Assembly: GCA_001593925.1 (NCBI GenBank)
Contig: LUCD01000091.1
Coordinates: 1 to 7,788, forward strand
Direction of reading: 5' to 3'
Length of the DNA: 7,788 nt
DNA from: Candidatus Bathyarchaeota archaeon B26-1
GTDB taxonomy: Archaea; Thermoproteota; Bathyarchaeia; Bathyarchaeales; B26-1
The position numbers and the translations under genes were made by a program. This document shows, piece by piece, positions 1 to 5,770 of this stretch (its first letter is position 1; each line of letters begins with the position of its first letter). The notes under the pieces were generated by a model. It worked only from the letters and a program-made list of their open reading frames with translations, made no database searches and was not told where the DNA came from.

Positions 1-1
1 C

Positions 2-487
2 GCAAGAGAGGCCCTCGACGAGGCCGGGAAGATACGCGTTTCCGACCCATTCGTAAAGAAGGTCGAGGAGACCGCTAGGGTCGTTGGGAGTGAAGGGCAC
101 GGTAAGTGGCCGCGGGTCAGGGAGCTCATAGAGTTCTCTAAGCAGATGGGTATCCGCAAGATCGGCGTCGCCTTCTGCGTAGGGCTACGTGAGGAAACTC
201 GAGTTCTCTGCCGCATCTTGGAGAGCCACGGGTTTGAGGTGAACAGCGTCGCGTGCACGGTTGAGGGAGGCTGCAACCCAGTCGGCCAAGCCATGGTTCT
301 GAACCACGTTGGAACCGAGTTGAACATCCTCATGGGGCTCTGCATGGGACACGACATACTCTTCTCAAGGTTTTCTAAGGCTCCAGTAACGACGCTTGTG
401 GTTAAGGATAGGGTTACATGCCATAACCCGGTCGCTCCGCTGGTGTGCAGGTACTGGCGAAACTCCCTTATAAAAAGAGAAAGCTAA
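2..487 (+). CDS. DUF1847 predicted metal-binding protein, 5' end cut by window
   Basis: The visible 161 residues are the C-terminal part of a DUF1847 protein. The frame is open from position 2 and an internal ATG at 146 is not the start, because the conserved sequence begins upstream (KWPRVRELIEFSKQMG). Family-typical stretches are MGIRKIGVAFCVGLREE, GCNPVGQA, GLCMGHDILFSRFSKAPVTTLVVKDRV and HNPVAPL. Cysteines recur in FCVG, LCRIL, ACTVEGGC, GLCMGHD, TCHNP and VCRYW, in keeping with the metal-binding role proposed for the family; no reaction is established. The usual N-terminal cysteine-rich segment would lie outside the window. Compared with relatives as I remember them, the linker between the ACT and CNP segments is about 25-30 residues short. 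It ends in TAA at 485-487, followed by a T-rich tract. Family assignment is confident; function is unknown. Confidence 0.85.
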   Translation, partial: AREALDEAGKIRVSDPFVKKVEETARVVGSEGHGKWPRVRELIEFSKQMGIRKIGVAFCVGLREETRVLCRILESHGFEVNSVACTVEGGCNPVGQAMVLNHVGTELNILMGLCMGHDILFSRFSKAPVTTLVVKDRVTCHNPVAPLVCRYWRNSLIKRES

Positions 488-518
488 AAATTGTCAACTA
501 TGGCAAAATTAACCGCAT

Positions 519-530
519 TCCTTCTTTTTA
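519..530 (+). terminator. T-rich putative terminator after the DUF1847 gene
   Basis: A pyrimidine-rich run ending in five T residues (TTCCTTCTTTTTA) lies about 35 nt past the stop codon of the DUF1847 gene. Archaeal RNA polymerase often terminates at T-rich tracts without a hairpin, and none is obvious here. The tract overlaps the end of the recombinase-like fragment on the other strand. Confidence 0.3.
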
Positions 531-716
531 ATCCGTCTCAACAATTTTTATAATCTGCCACGTTTGCAGAAGCATAACTTTGTCTGGGTCGTTAAGGTTT
601 ATGTTTCCGGCTATCCTAGCCAGCTTCCTAGTTAAACCCTTTATAGTGGACTCTGCTAACCCTGCTTTCCAAGATAAATCATATAGTTTATGGCCGTCTC
701 CGTAAGGTAGGTAGGT
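528..716 (-). pseudogene. Relic of a tyrosine recombinase (integrase) N-terminal region
   Basis: The minus strand holds 62 sense codons between an in-frame TGA (719-717) and a TAA (530-528), with no usable start codon near the upstream end. The peptide contains YDLSWKAGLAESTIKG, then LTRKLARIAGNINLNDPDKV, then LLQTWQIIKIVETD. This resembles the core-binding (SAM-like) domain at the N-terminus of archaeal XerC/D-like integrases: a short helix, an 'a.sTIk....L..la' helix, then 'nLndPe.V' leading into the next helix. The whole catalytic domain (R...HxxR...Y) is absent. The fragment sits 10 nt beyond the mature 3' end of tRNA-Leu, on the same strand, where an element integrated into the 3' half of a tRNA gene would begin. 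I infer a decayed remnant of such an element. The resemblance is from memory of the family and the fragment is short, so a chance ORF remains possible. Confidence 0.5.
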
Positions 717-726
717 TCACAGATGA

Positions 727-811
727 TGCGGGGGGTGGGATTTGAACCCACGCAGGCCTACGCCAGTAGGTCCTAAGCCTACCTCCTTTGACCCGGCTCG
801 GACACCCCCGC
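727..811 (-). tRNA. tRNA-Leu(UAG)
   Basis: The 85-nt gene on the minus strand folds as a class II tRNA. The acceptor stem GCGGGGG pairs perfectly with CCCCCGC (811-805 with 734-728) and the discriminator is A (727). The anticodon stem GTAGG/CCTAC (782-778 with 770-766) encloses the loop CTTAGGA, giving anticodon UAG at 775-773, which reads CUA and other CUN leucine codons. A long variable arm (TGGCGTAGGCCTGC) is typical of tRNA-Leu. The T stem GTGGG/CCCAC closes the loop TTCAAAT. No intron is seen and CCA is not encoded. The gene is intact although a recombinase-like relic abuts its 3' end, as expected when integration rebuilds the tRNA. Confidence 0.97.
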
Positions 812-847
812 GCCCACTTACACTCTGAAATCTTCGTTTTGGAGCTG

Positions 848-857
848 TATTAAACTT
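848..857 (-). promoter_or_regulatory. TATA-like box for tRNA-Leu, possibly shared with the DUF89 gene
   Basis: The minus strand reads AAGTTTAATA here. It is centred about 40 nt upstream of the mature tRNA 5' end, which would place transcription start roughly 14 nt before the tRNA. On the plus strand the same AT-rich patch (TATTAAACTT, continuing into TTTTTGATTTAAG) could serve the DUF89 gene, with a start near 876-890. That would fit a translation start at 929 better than one at 872. Inferred from spacing only. Confidence 0.35.
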
Positions 858-928
858 TTTGATTTAAGCGGTTGGGTAAAGAATTAAAAGATTCCCTTTG
901 CAGCTGTAGGGTAGGGGCTGAGGAAGGG

Positions 929-1750
929 TTGAGGGGCAACCTCTTGTGTGTGCCTTGCACGGTCCGTGCGGCCTACGATGTGGCTCTGAGGTCTACTGGG
1001 GACGAGGATTTACAGGGCGAGGTCGTTATGGAGGTTGTTCGTTGGCTCTCCACGATCGGGAGGGTCGATCGTTTCACTCCAGCTGAGCTCCACACCGAGG
1101 TCTGTAGGATCGCTAGGAGGGTCACCGGTAACCCTGACCCCTTCCGTCCAGTTAAGGTTCTCTCGAACAGGGTTGCCATGAGGGTTCTCCCAACCGTCAG
1201 GAGGATGATCGAGGACTCTGAAAGTTTTGAGGAGGCCTTCCGCAAGGCGGTTATGGCGGCGATCTGCGGGAACACCATAGACTTCGAGGTTGAGGGCTAC
1301 AAGCCGTCGATGAGCCTCCTTGACCGTTCCCTAATCGAGTGTTTAGGCGGAACACTCTCCATAGACGACACGGAGAAGCTGATGAGTCTGCTCTCCAAGT
1401 CTAGGAGGGTGCTGTACCTCCTCGACAACGCTGGCGAGATAGCGTTCGATAGACTCCTGATCGAGCTGATCGTTGATAGATACCCTTTGAAGTTGTGGGC
1501 GGTGGTGAAGGAGGGCCCCGTCCTGAACGACGCAACCATGGAGGACGCCGAAGAGGTCGGCTTAACGAGCGTAGTTGAGGTGGTCACCACCGGAAACGAC
1601 TACGTAGGCCTAGAGATGGAGGGGACCTCGGAGAGGTTTAGAGCCCTCCTAGAAGAAGCGGACCTTATAATAGCCAAGGGGCAAGGCTACTACGAGAGTA
1701 TACCCGAGGTTGAACCAGCCATCTCCACGCCGGTCTGTGTTACATATTGA
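929..1750 (+). CDS. DUF89-family (damage-control phosphatase-like) protein, C-terminus lost by frameshift
   Basis: This is a DUF89/COG1578-type protein, a family of metal-dependent phosphatases thought to remove damaged or unwanted phosphometabolites. Visible signatures, numbered from the longer TTG start at 872, are an N-terminal CVPC (26-29), GNTID (133-137), the metal-site motif LDNAGE (184-189), VVKEGPVLND (211-220), TTGND (239-243) and ADLIIAKGQGYYES (263-276). The last motif usually has N where the first Y stands. I chose TTG 929 because it puts the CxxC seven residues in, as in relatives, and an AG-rich GAGGAAGGG precedes it. The open frame upstream reaches TTG 872, so that start cannot be excluded. 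The frame ends at TGA 1748-1750, but the expected family C-terminus continues in another frame to 1830 (separate entry). Undisrupted, the protein would be about 299 aa, a normal family length. Whether the broken product is active is unknown. Confidence 0.85.
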   Translation: MRGNLLCVPCTVRAAYDVALRSTGDEDLQGEVVMEVVRWLSTIGRVDRFTPAELHTEVCRIARRVTGNPDPFRPVKVLSNRVAMRVLPTVRRMIEDSESFEEAFRKAVMAAICGNTIDFEVEGYKPSMSLLDRSLIECLGGTLSIDDTEKLMSLLSKSRRVLYLLDNAGEIAFDRLLIELIVDRYPLKLWAVVKEGPVLNDATMEDAEEVGLTSVVEVVTTGNDYVGLEMEGTSERFRALLEEADLIIAKGQGYYESIPEVEPAISTPVCVTY

Positions 1751-1830
1751 GAGTAAAATGTAGGTTGGTCGCGGAGTCTATAGGCGCTCCCTTACAGGGA
1801 AACGTCGTCAAATTGGATTTTGGTAAGTAA
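1738..1830 (+). pseudogene. Displaced C-terminal 30 codons of the DUF89 gene
   Basis: Read in the frame beginning at 1738, this stretch encodes CYILRVKCRLVAESIGAP followed by LQGNVVKLDFGK and a TAA at 1828-1830. It matches the usual end of DUF89 proteins (a '.lLkvKC..vA..lGv..G..Vv' pattern). The upstream frame ends ...STPVCVTY and stops at 1750. The two frames meet in a TGTGT tract (1736-1740), and removing one TG or GT dinucleotide would restore a continuous ...STPVCYILRVKC... ending. The break is therefore a two-base gain (or one-base loss) that occurred recently or is a sequencing or assembly error, since the downstream codons are undamaged. Confidence 0.8.
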
Positions 1831-1863
1831 CAGTAGAAAAGGGGTGGAATGCTGAGACTAGGC

Positions 1864-2166
1864 TTAACTCTTCTTCCTGAGGTTCGCCGCGTTTATCCGG
1901 TTTCTCTCAGACTTCCCCTTGTACTCCCTCGCCACGATCATCGTGGATGTTAGGATCACGCTTGGTAGGGACCTCATCTTCTCGGTCAGGAAGGACTCGA
2001 GTTGGGAGAGGTCGTTGGCCTTCACCTTCGCTATGAGGTCGTACTCGCCGTAGATTATGCTTGCCTCGAGAACCTCGTCGAGGTCCGATATCTTACGGCA
2101 TATCTCCCTCTCGGCTCCGGAGCTCACTTTAAAGAGCACGTAGGCCTTGATCGCCACGTCAACCAC
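1864..2166 (-). CDS. Stand-alone Lrp/AsnC ligand-binding (RAM) domain protein
   Basis: The 100-aa product consists of one RAM/SMARC-type domain with no helix-turn-helix. The typical order is a first strand IKAYVLFKV (6-14), a helix starting at GAEREICRKIS, the second and third strands EASIIYGEYDLIAKVKA (34-50), a helix SQLESFLTEKMRSLPSV (54-70) and a last strand LTSTMIVARE (72-81), then a basic tail. Proteins of this kind oligomerise and bind amino acids or other small ligands. Without a DNA-binding domain, this one may tune a partner Lrp or an enzyme. The start is GTG 2166. A second GTG at 2157 begins MAIKAYVLFKV, which fits relatives well and has GGTGGT four nt upstream, so the start is unsettled. 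It lies 64 nt downstream of hdrA on the same strand and converges on the DUF89 gene. A functional tie to hdrA is possible but not shown. Confidence 0.85.
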   Translation of the reverse strand: MVDVAIKAYVLFKVSSGAEREICRKISDLDEVLEASIIYGEYDLIAKVKANDLSQLESFLTEKMRSLPSVILTSTMIVAREYKGKSERNRINAANLRKKS

Positions 2167-2190
2167 CTACAAACCCACTTACACAGTCCT

Positions 2191-2200
2191 ACAATTTATT
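2191..2200 (-). promoter_or_regulatory. TATA-like box for the RAM-domain gene
   Basis: The minus strand reads AATAAATTGT in the 64-nt gap between hdrA and the RAM gene. A start of transcription about 25 nt downstream would fall near 2170, giving a very short leader. This suggests the RAM gene can be expressed independently of the hdr operon. Spacing-based inference. Confidence 0.35.
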
Positions 2201-2222
2201 CGTTTCTGAAGAGAATGCGTTT

Positions 2223-2239
2223 GGAAGCCGTTAGCTTCC
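2223..2239 (-). terminator. Hairpin spanning the hdrA stop codon
   Basis: GGAAGC and GCTTCC form a perfect 6-bp inverted repeat around a 5-nt loop that contains the hdrA TAA stop codon. The minus strand has no good T-run right after it, so it may be a weak terminator, an mRNA 3'-end protector, or chance. Confidence 0.25.
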
Positions 2240-4672
2240 CGTTTTGGCCCTCCTCTTCCGCGACAGCATCCTCTCCAACACGGGTTTGAGCTTCTGGTTC
2301 TCGGCCACGATCCTTTCACGGCCCAGCTCCTTCAGTTTCCTCGTCATCTCGGTTATCAGCTCGGCGAACTTGACTCCCTCGGCGGCTGAAATGTAGTCGA
2401 CCCTGAACCTCTCAGGACTCAACCCAAGTTTGGTAAGCATCCTAGCTAGAACCTCCATCCTCTCCTTCATCCTCCAGTTCCCCGAAATATAATGGCAGTC
2501 GTATGGGAGGTGGCAGGCCGCTACAAGAACCATGCCGGCTCCAAGCCTGAAGGCCTCCAAGACGAAGTCCCTGTCAACCCGCCCTGAACACATGACCCTT
2601 ATCGGCCTGAGGGTAGGAGGATACTCAAACCGGCTGGTTCCAGCCAAGTCTGCCCCGGCGTAGCTGCACCAGTTACAGAGGAAACCCAGAATCTTGTCCT
2701 CCGGGTTCTCCTCCAGAGCCGCCCTTATCTGGGCGAATATCTGGGCGTCCGTGAAGTGCATCTGCGTTATTGCGTCGGCCGGGCACTCCGCCGCGCATGT
2801 CCCACAGCCGTGGCACATGGCCGTTATGACTTGAGCCGGCTGGCCTTGAGGAGCCTTTATGGCTCCATAGGGACATTTTGTCGCGCAGATTCCGCACTTA
2901 ACCTTCACGTTTCTACATTTCGTCGGGTCTACGACGGCTATTATTGGCTCGATCTCCCACTCCTCTTTAGAGAGGATTGTTGCGGCTCTGGCGGCGGCCC
3001 CGCATCCCTGCGAGACGCTGTAAGGTATGTCCTTCGGGCCTTGACACGCGCCCGCCAAGAAGATGCCGTCGACGGGGGTGTCTATGGGTTTCAGTTTTGG
3101 GTGGCTCTCCATGAAGAACCCGTCTGCCCCACGGGATATGTTCAAGATTCGGCTTATCTCGTCTGAGCCCTTGCTGGGGATAGCCGCCGTGGCCAACACT
3201 ACGAGTTCAACCTCAACCTCGACGGGTTCTCCAAGGGCTATGTCCTCGACCCTCACGATGAGGTTCTTCGTCTCAGGGTCTTCAATCACGCTTGAGACCC
3301 TTCCACGTATGAACGTGACCCCCATCTCCCTGGCCCTGCGGTAGAACTCCTCGTAGCCTTTGAAGTTGCTCCTCATATCCATGTAGAAGACGTAGACCTC
3401 GACCTCGCGGCCGTAATGCTCCTTAAGCTGGATCGCGTGTTTCAGGGTGTACATGCAACAGAAGCCTGAACAATATTCGTATTTGTTTATGTCCCTCGAC
3501 CCGACGCACTGGATCAGAGCCACACTCTTAGGCCTCTTTCCGTCCGAAGCCCTAATGACGTGGCCTCCCGTCGGGCCGGCCGCCAAGATGAGCCGCTCGA
3601 ACTCTAACGCCGTTATGACGTTGCTGTATCTGCCGTAGCCGTAGAGGTTGCCTTCCTCAGGGATGTATATGTCGTATCCGGTTGCTACGATTATGGCTCC
3701 GACCTCGAGTTCGACCTCTTCAGGTTCTTGGCTGAAGTCTATAGCTTGCCGGGCTCCACAGGCGTCCACACACTTGTAACACTCTATGCAGTGGTCGCGG
3801 TTGATCGTGTATATTAGTGGAACCGCCTGGGCGAAGGGGATGTCGATCGCCCTCCTCACACCCATGTTCATGTCCCACTCGTTCGGGAACTCTATTGGGC
3901 AGACATCTCGGCACTCGCCGCATCCCGTACAGTTCTCCGCGATCACGTAACGCGGGTTCTTCCTAACCTTAACCTTGAAGTTTCCAACGTACCCCTCGAC
4001 GCTCAAGAGGTCCGCGTAGGAGATTATCTCGATGTTCGGGTGGCGGGCGACGTCGACCATGCGCGGCCCCTCTATGCAGATGGAACAGTCTAGGGTTGGG
4101 AACGTCTTGTCGAGCTGGGCCATGTGGCCCCCTATACTCTCCTTCTTCTCGACAAGGTAGACTTTGAAACCCATCTCAGCTAGGTCTAGAGCCGCGTTTA
4201 TGCCGGCTATTCCGCCGCCCAAGACTAGGGCTCTCCGTGTGACCGGGACCTTTAGTGGTTTTAGGGGTGCTAGGAGCCTAGCCTTGGCGACTGCCATCCT
4301 CACAAGGTCTTTCGCCTTCTCCGTCGCCTCTCTCGGCGTGCTTGGATGGCACCATGAAGAGAACTCCCTTATGTTCGCCATCTCGAAGAGGTAGGGGTTT
4401 AGGCCGGCTTCAGCCACGCATCTCCGGAAGGTCGGTTCGTGGAGGCGGGGTGAGCAGGCCGCGACGACAACCCTGTTGAGGTTATGCTCCTTTATGGCCT
4501 TCCTGATCTCGTCTTGACCCGGGTCTGAACAGGTGTAGCGGTTGTGAACAGCATAGACGACGTTGGGCAGGGTTTTAGCGTACTCTGTGACCTCCTCCAC
4601 GTCGATGACTCCGGCTATGTTCAAGCCGCAGTGGCAGACGAAGACTCCGATTCTAGGTTCTTCCCCACTCAT
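2231..4672 (-). CDS. hdrA: Heterodisulfide reductase subunit A fused to MvhD (HdrA-MvhD)
   Basis: This 813-aa cytoplasmic FAD and Fe-S protein is the electron-bifurcating core type of the Hdr family with a C-terminal MvhD/FlpD domain. In order it has an N-terminal domain with FVCHCG (11-16), CSDPGQ (48-53) and CSPRLHEPTF (73-82); a Rossmann FAD motif LGGGIAGINAALDLAEMG (151-168); TLDCSICIEGPRM (193-205); an inserted ferredoxin with CTGCGECRDVCP (248-259) and CIECYKCVDACG (295-306); CVGSRD and YCSGFCC (389-406); FLAGACQGPKDIPYSVSQG (538-556); two more clusters at 586-600 and 620-630; then MvhD with CNWC (666-669), MCSGRVD (694-700) and CHLPYDCHY (720-728). MvhD passes electrons to HdrA through a [2Fe-2S] cluster held by such cysteines. 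The first C-terminal cluster motif has unusual spacing (CRNVKVKCGICATKCP). ATG 4672 is preceded by AGGAGGT. No hdrB/C or hydrogenase genes accompany it. Confidence 0.96.
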   Translation of the reverse strand: MSGEEPRIGVFVCHCGLNIAGVIDVEEVTEYAKTLPNVVYAVHNRYTCSDPGQDEIRKAIKEHNLNRVVVAACSPRLHEPTFRRCVAEAGLNPYLFEMANIREFSSWCHPSTPREATEKAKDLVRMAVAKARLLAPLKPLKVPVTRRALVLGGGIAGINAALDLAEMGFKVYLVEKKESIGGHMAQLDKTFPTLDCSICIEGPRMVDVARHPNIEIISYADLLSVEGYVGNFKVKVRKNPRYVIAENCTGCGECRDVCPIEFPNEWDMNMGVRRAIDIPFAQAVPLIYTINRDHCIECYKCVDACGARQAIDFSQEPEEVELEVGAIIVATGYDIYIPEEGNLYGYGRYSNVITALEFERLILAAGPTGGHVIRASDGKRPKSVALIQCVGSRDINKYEYCSGFCCMYTLKHAIQLKEHYGREVEVYVFYMDMRSNFKGYEEFYRRAREMGVTFIRGRVSSVIEDPETKNLIVRVEDIALGEPVEVEVELVVLATAAIPSKGSDEISRILNISRGADGFFMESHPKLKPIDTPVDGIFLAGACQGPKDIPYSVSQGCGAAARAATILSKEEWEIEPIIAVVDPTKCRNVKVKCGICATKCPYGAIKAPQGQPAQVITAMCHGCGTCAAECPADAITQMHFTDAQIFAQIRAALEENPEDKILGFLCNWCSYAGADLAGTSRFEYPPTLRPIRVMCSGRVDRDFVLEAFRLGAGMVLVAACHLPYDCHYISGNWRMKERMEVLARMLTKLGLSPERFRVDYISAAEGVKFAELITEMTRKLKELGRERIVAENQKLKPVLERMLSRKRRAKTGS

Positions 4673-4681
4673 CTTGGGTCG

Positions 4682-4688
4682 ACCTCCT
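4682..4688 (-). promoter_or_regulatory. Strong Shine-Dalgarno for hdrA overlapping the upstream stop codon
   Basis: AGGAGGT on the minus strand lies 9 nt before the hdrA ATG and shares bases with the TAG stop of the polyferredoxin gene (4687-4689). Ribosomes finishing the first gene would uncover or reuse this site, so the two proteins are probably made in coupled amounts. It also fixes the hdrA start. Confidence 0.85.
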
Positions 4689-5589
4689 AGGCGAGCCTCC
4701 TCTCAACCGACTCTTTAACCTTGATTAAGGCTCTACTCCTGAGCTCCTTCGCCATCCCCTTCGTTGAGGTCAGCTTCTCCAACGCCTTGTTCCACGCTCC
4801 GGAATGGACTGGTGTATGACGTATCACCGTTCTCTCGAGGCTTATTGCTCCTTCAACCGGGCAGACTATCCGGCATGCGCCGCAGTAGACGCAGAAGAGG
4901 TCGTTCGCCACAACCCTTCCATCCTCGGATATTTGTAATGCTTCGGGGATGGGGCAGGCCTCCACGCATTCCCGGCATCCTTCGGGGCAGAGCTCATTCT
5001 TCACGCTTATATGCCCATAGATGATCTTCTGGGTGTGGATGGCGTCGTATGGACATTTATACTCGCATAAGCGGCAGACCGGGCAGTATTCCTTCTCGAT
5101 TTCAACTGTTACTTTAAGCCGTTCCTTCTCCGGGTATAGATCGACGTTCTCGACGGGTCTGCCTTCTTCGTCTACAACCTTGACCGTGATGAGTTTAAGT
5201 GGACATGTATCCATGCAAACTGTGCATCCGACAGGGCATTTCTCGGCGTCGATCTTTATATCCCGGATGAGCCTGGGGAAACTCTCGAACTTGACGACAG
5301 GTATGGTTTTCTCCCCGTTTATCTTCAGCTCCAAAGCTCCGAAGGGGCAGACGGCGTTGCAGATTCCGCAGTACTGACAGAGTTCTACATCGATCTCAAG
5401 TCTTGGGGGTGCTTGTTCTCCGTCTTCTGGCTTGACCACGCGGATCGCTTCTCTGGGACACACGGCCTCGCAGAGTTCGCAGACGACGCATCTTCTCTTG
5501 TCGAGGGTTAGGGAGTACCTTCTTGCATACATGATTCTCTCGATCTTAAGCTGCTCGTCAGTCTCGAACTTTTGTAGTTTCATGGGCAT
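4687..5589 (-). CDS. Polyferredoxin with six [4Fe-4S] motifs, partner of HdrA
   Basis: This 300-aa soluble protein has six four-cysteine motifs, each followed by proline. They are at C34/37/40/44, C71/74/77/81, C118/122/125/129, C169/172/175/179, C201/205/208/212 and C233/236/239/243. All 24 cysteines fall in these motifs. Motifs 3 and 5 have the expanded CPxGCxxCxxxCP form; the others are CxxCxxCxxxCP. It has no signal peptide or membrane segment, and a basic helical tail follows residue 260. It resembles polyferredoxins such as FwdF and MvhB, which wire electrons between hydrogenase, Hdr and ferredoxin-dependent enzymes, though with six clusters it is smaller. ATG 5589 has GAGGG 8 nt upstream; ATG 5583 (codon 3) is less likely. 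It is the first gene of a two-gene operon with hdrA-mvhD 14 nt downstream, so it probably feeds or drains HdrA. The exact subfamily is not certain. Confidence 0.92.
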   Translation of the reverse strand: MPMKLQKFETDEQLKIERIMYARRYSLTLDKRRCVVCELCEAVCPREAIRVVKPEDGEQAPPRLEIDVELCQYCGICNAVCPFGALELKINGEKTIPVVKFESFPRLIRDIKIDAEKCPVGCTVCMDTCPLKLITVKVVDEEGRPVENVDLYPEKERLKVTVEIEKEYCPVCRLCEYKCPYDAIHTQKIIYGHISVKNELCPEGCRECVEACPIPEALQISEDGRVVANDLFCVYCGACRIVCPVEGAISLERTVIRHTPVHSGAWNKALEKLTSTKGMAKELRSRALIKVKESVERRLA

Positions 5590-5597
5590 GAGAGTGT

Positions 5598-5602
5598 CCC
5601 TC
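5598..5602 (-). promoter_or_regulatory. Ribosome binding site of the polyferredoxin gene
   Basis: GAGGG on the minus strand stands 8 nt before ATG 5589 and supports that start over the ATG two codons further in. Confidence 0.6.
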
Positions 5603-5632
5603 TAGAGAGCGCAACCTCACCGCATGCTCTTA

Positions 5633-5642
5633 GAATATAAAG
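5633..5642 (-). promoter_or_regulatory. TATA box of the polyferredoxin-hdrA operon
   Basis: The minus strand reads CTTTATATTC. A transcription start about 25 nt downstream would fall near 5608, leaving a leader of about 20 nt that contains the GAGGG ribosome binding site. The geometry is what one expects of an archaeal promoter. Confidence 0.6.
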
Positions 5643-5655
5643 CAGAGGGAATTAT

Positions 5656-5676
5656 CACATTTATGTGTAACGTTAC
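5656..5676. promoter_or_regulatory. Two overlapping palindromes, putative operator
   Basis: CACAT-TT-ATGTG (5656-5667) and the perfect palindrome GTAACGTTAC (5667-5676) share the base at 5667. They lie about 14 bp upstream of the TATA box of the hdr operon, a position suited to an activator, and about 100 bp upstream of the trpB2 TATA box. The regulator is unknown; dimeric Lrp-type or other HTH proteins bind sites of this kind. Confidence 0.35.
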
Positions 5677-5694
5677 TCCGCCGTTCCTCTTTGA

Positions 5695-5720
5695 GCGTCT
5701 TCACGGCTGTTGCCGGACGC
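5695..5720. other. Strong hairpin in the divergent intergenic region
   Basis: GCGTC (5695-5699) pairs with GACGC (5716-5720). After a four-base bulge, CGGC (5704-5707) pairs with GCCG (5712-5715) across a TGTT loop, so the arm has nine G/C-rich pairs in all. It lies upstream of both predicted promoters, so it is not part of either leader as modelled. It could be a small RNA, a cruciform-like protein site, or incidental. No H/ACA or C/D box features are convincing. Confidence 0.3.
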
Positions 5721-5770
5721 GCTTTCATTCCATCGGTTATCATTGCGCTTCCATGAACATTTTTGATCAC

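Noticed and set aside
146..487. ATG 146 as the start of the first gene
   Set aside because: The same frame is open to the window edge and the conserved family sequence begins upstream, so the gene is 5' truncated by the window.
731..775. Plus-strand peptide GVGFEPTQAYASRS across the tRNA
   Set aside because: It is the antisense translation of tRNA-Leu, a common false protein match; the tRNA fold explains the sequence.
2756..3166. 136-aa plus-strand ORF opposite hdrA
   Set aside because: It is a shadow of the hdrA reading frame, whose motifs are continuous on the minus strand.
5719..5755. Possible C/D box RNA on the minus strand (AATGATAACC...GATGGAATGA)
   Set aside because: There is no proper RTGATGA C box and no CTGA D box, so the boxes do not support it.
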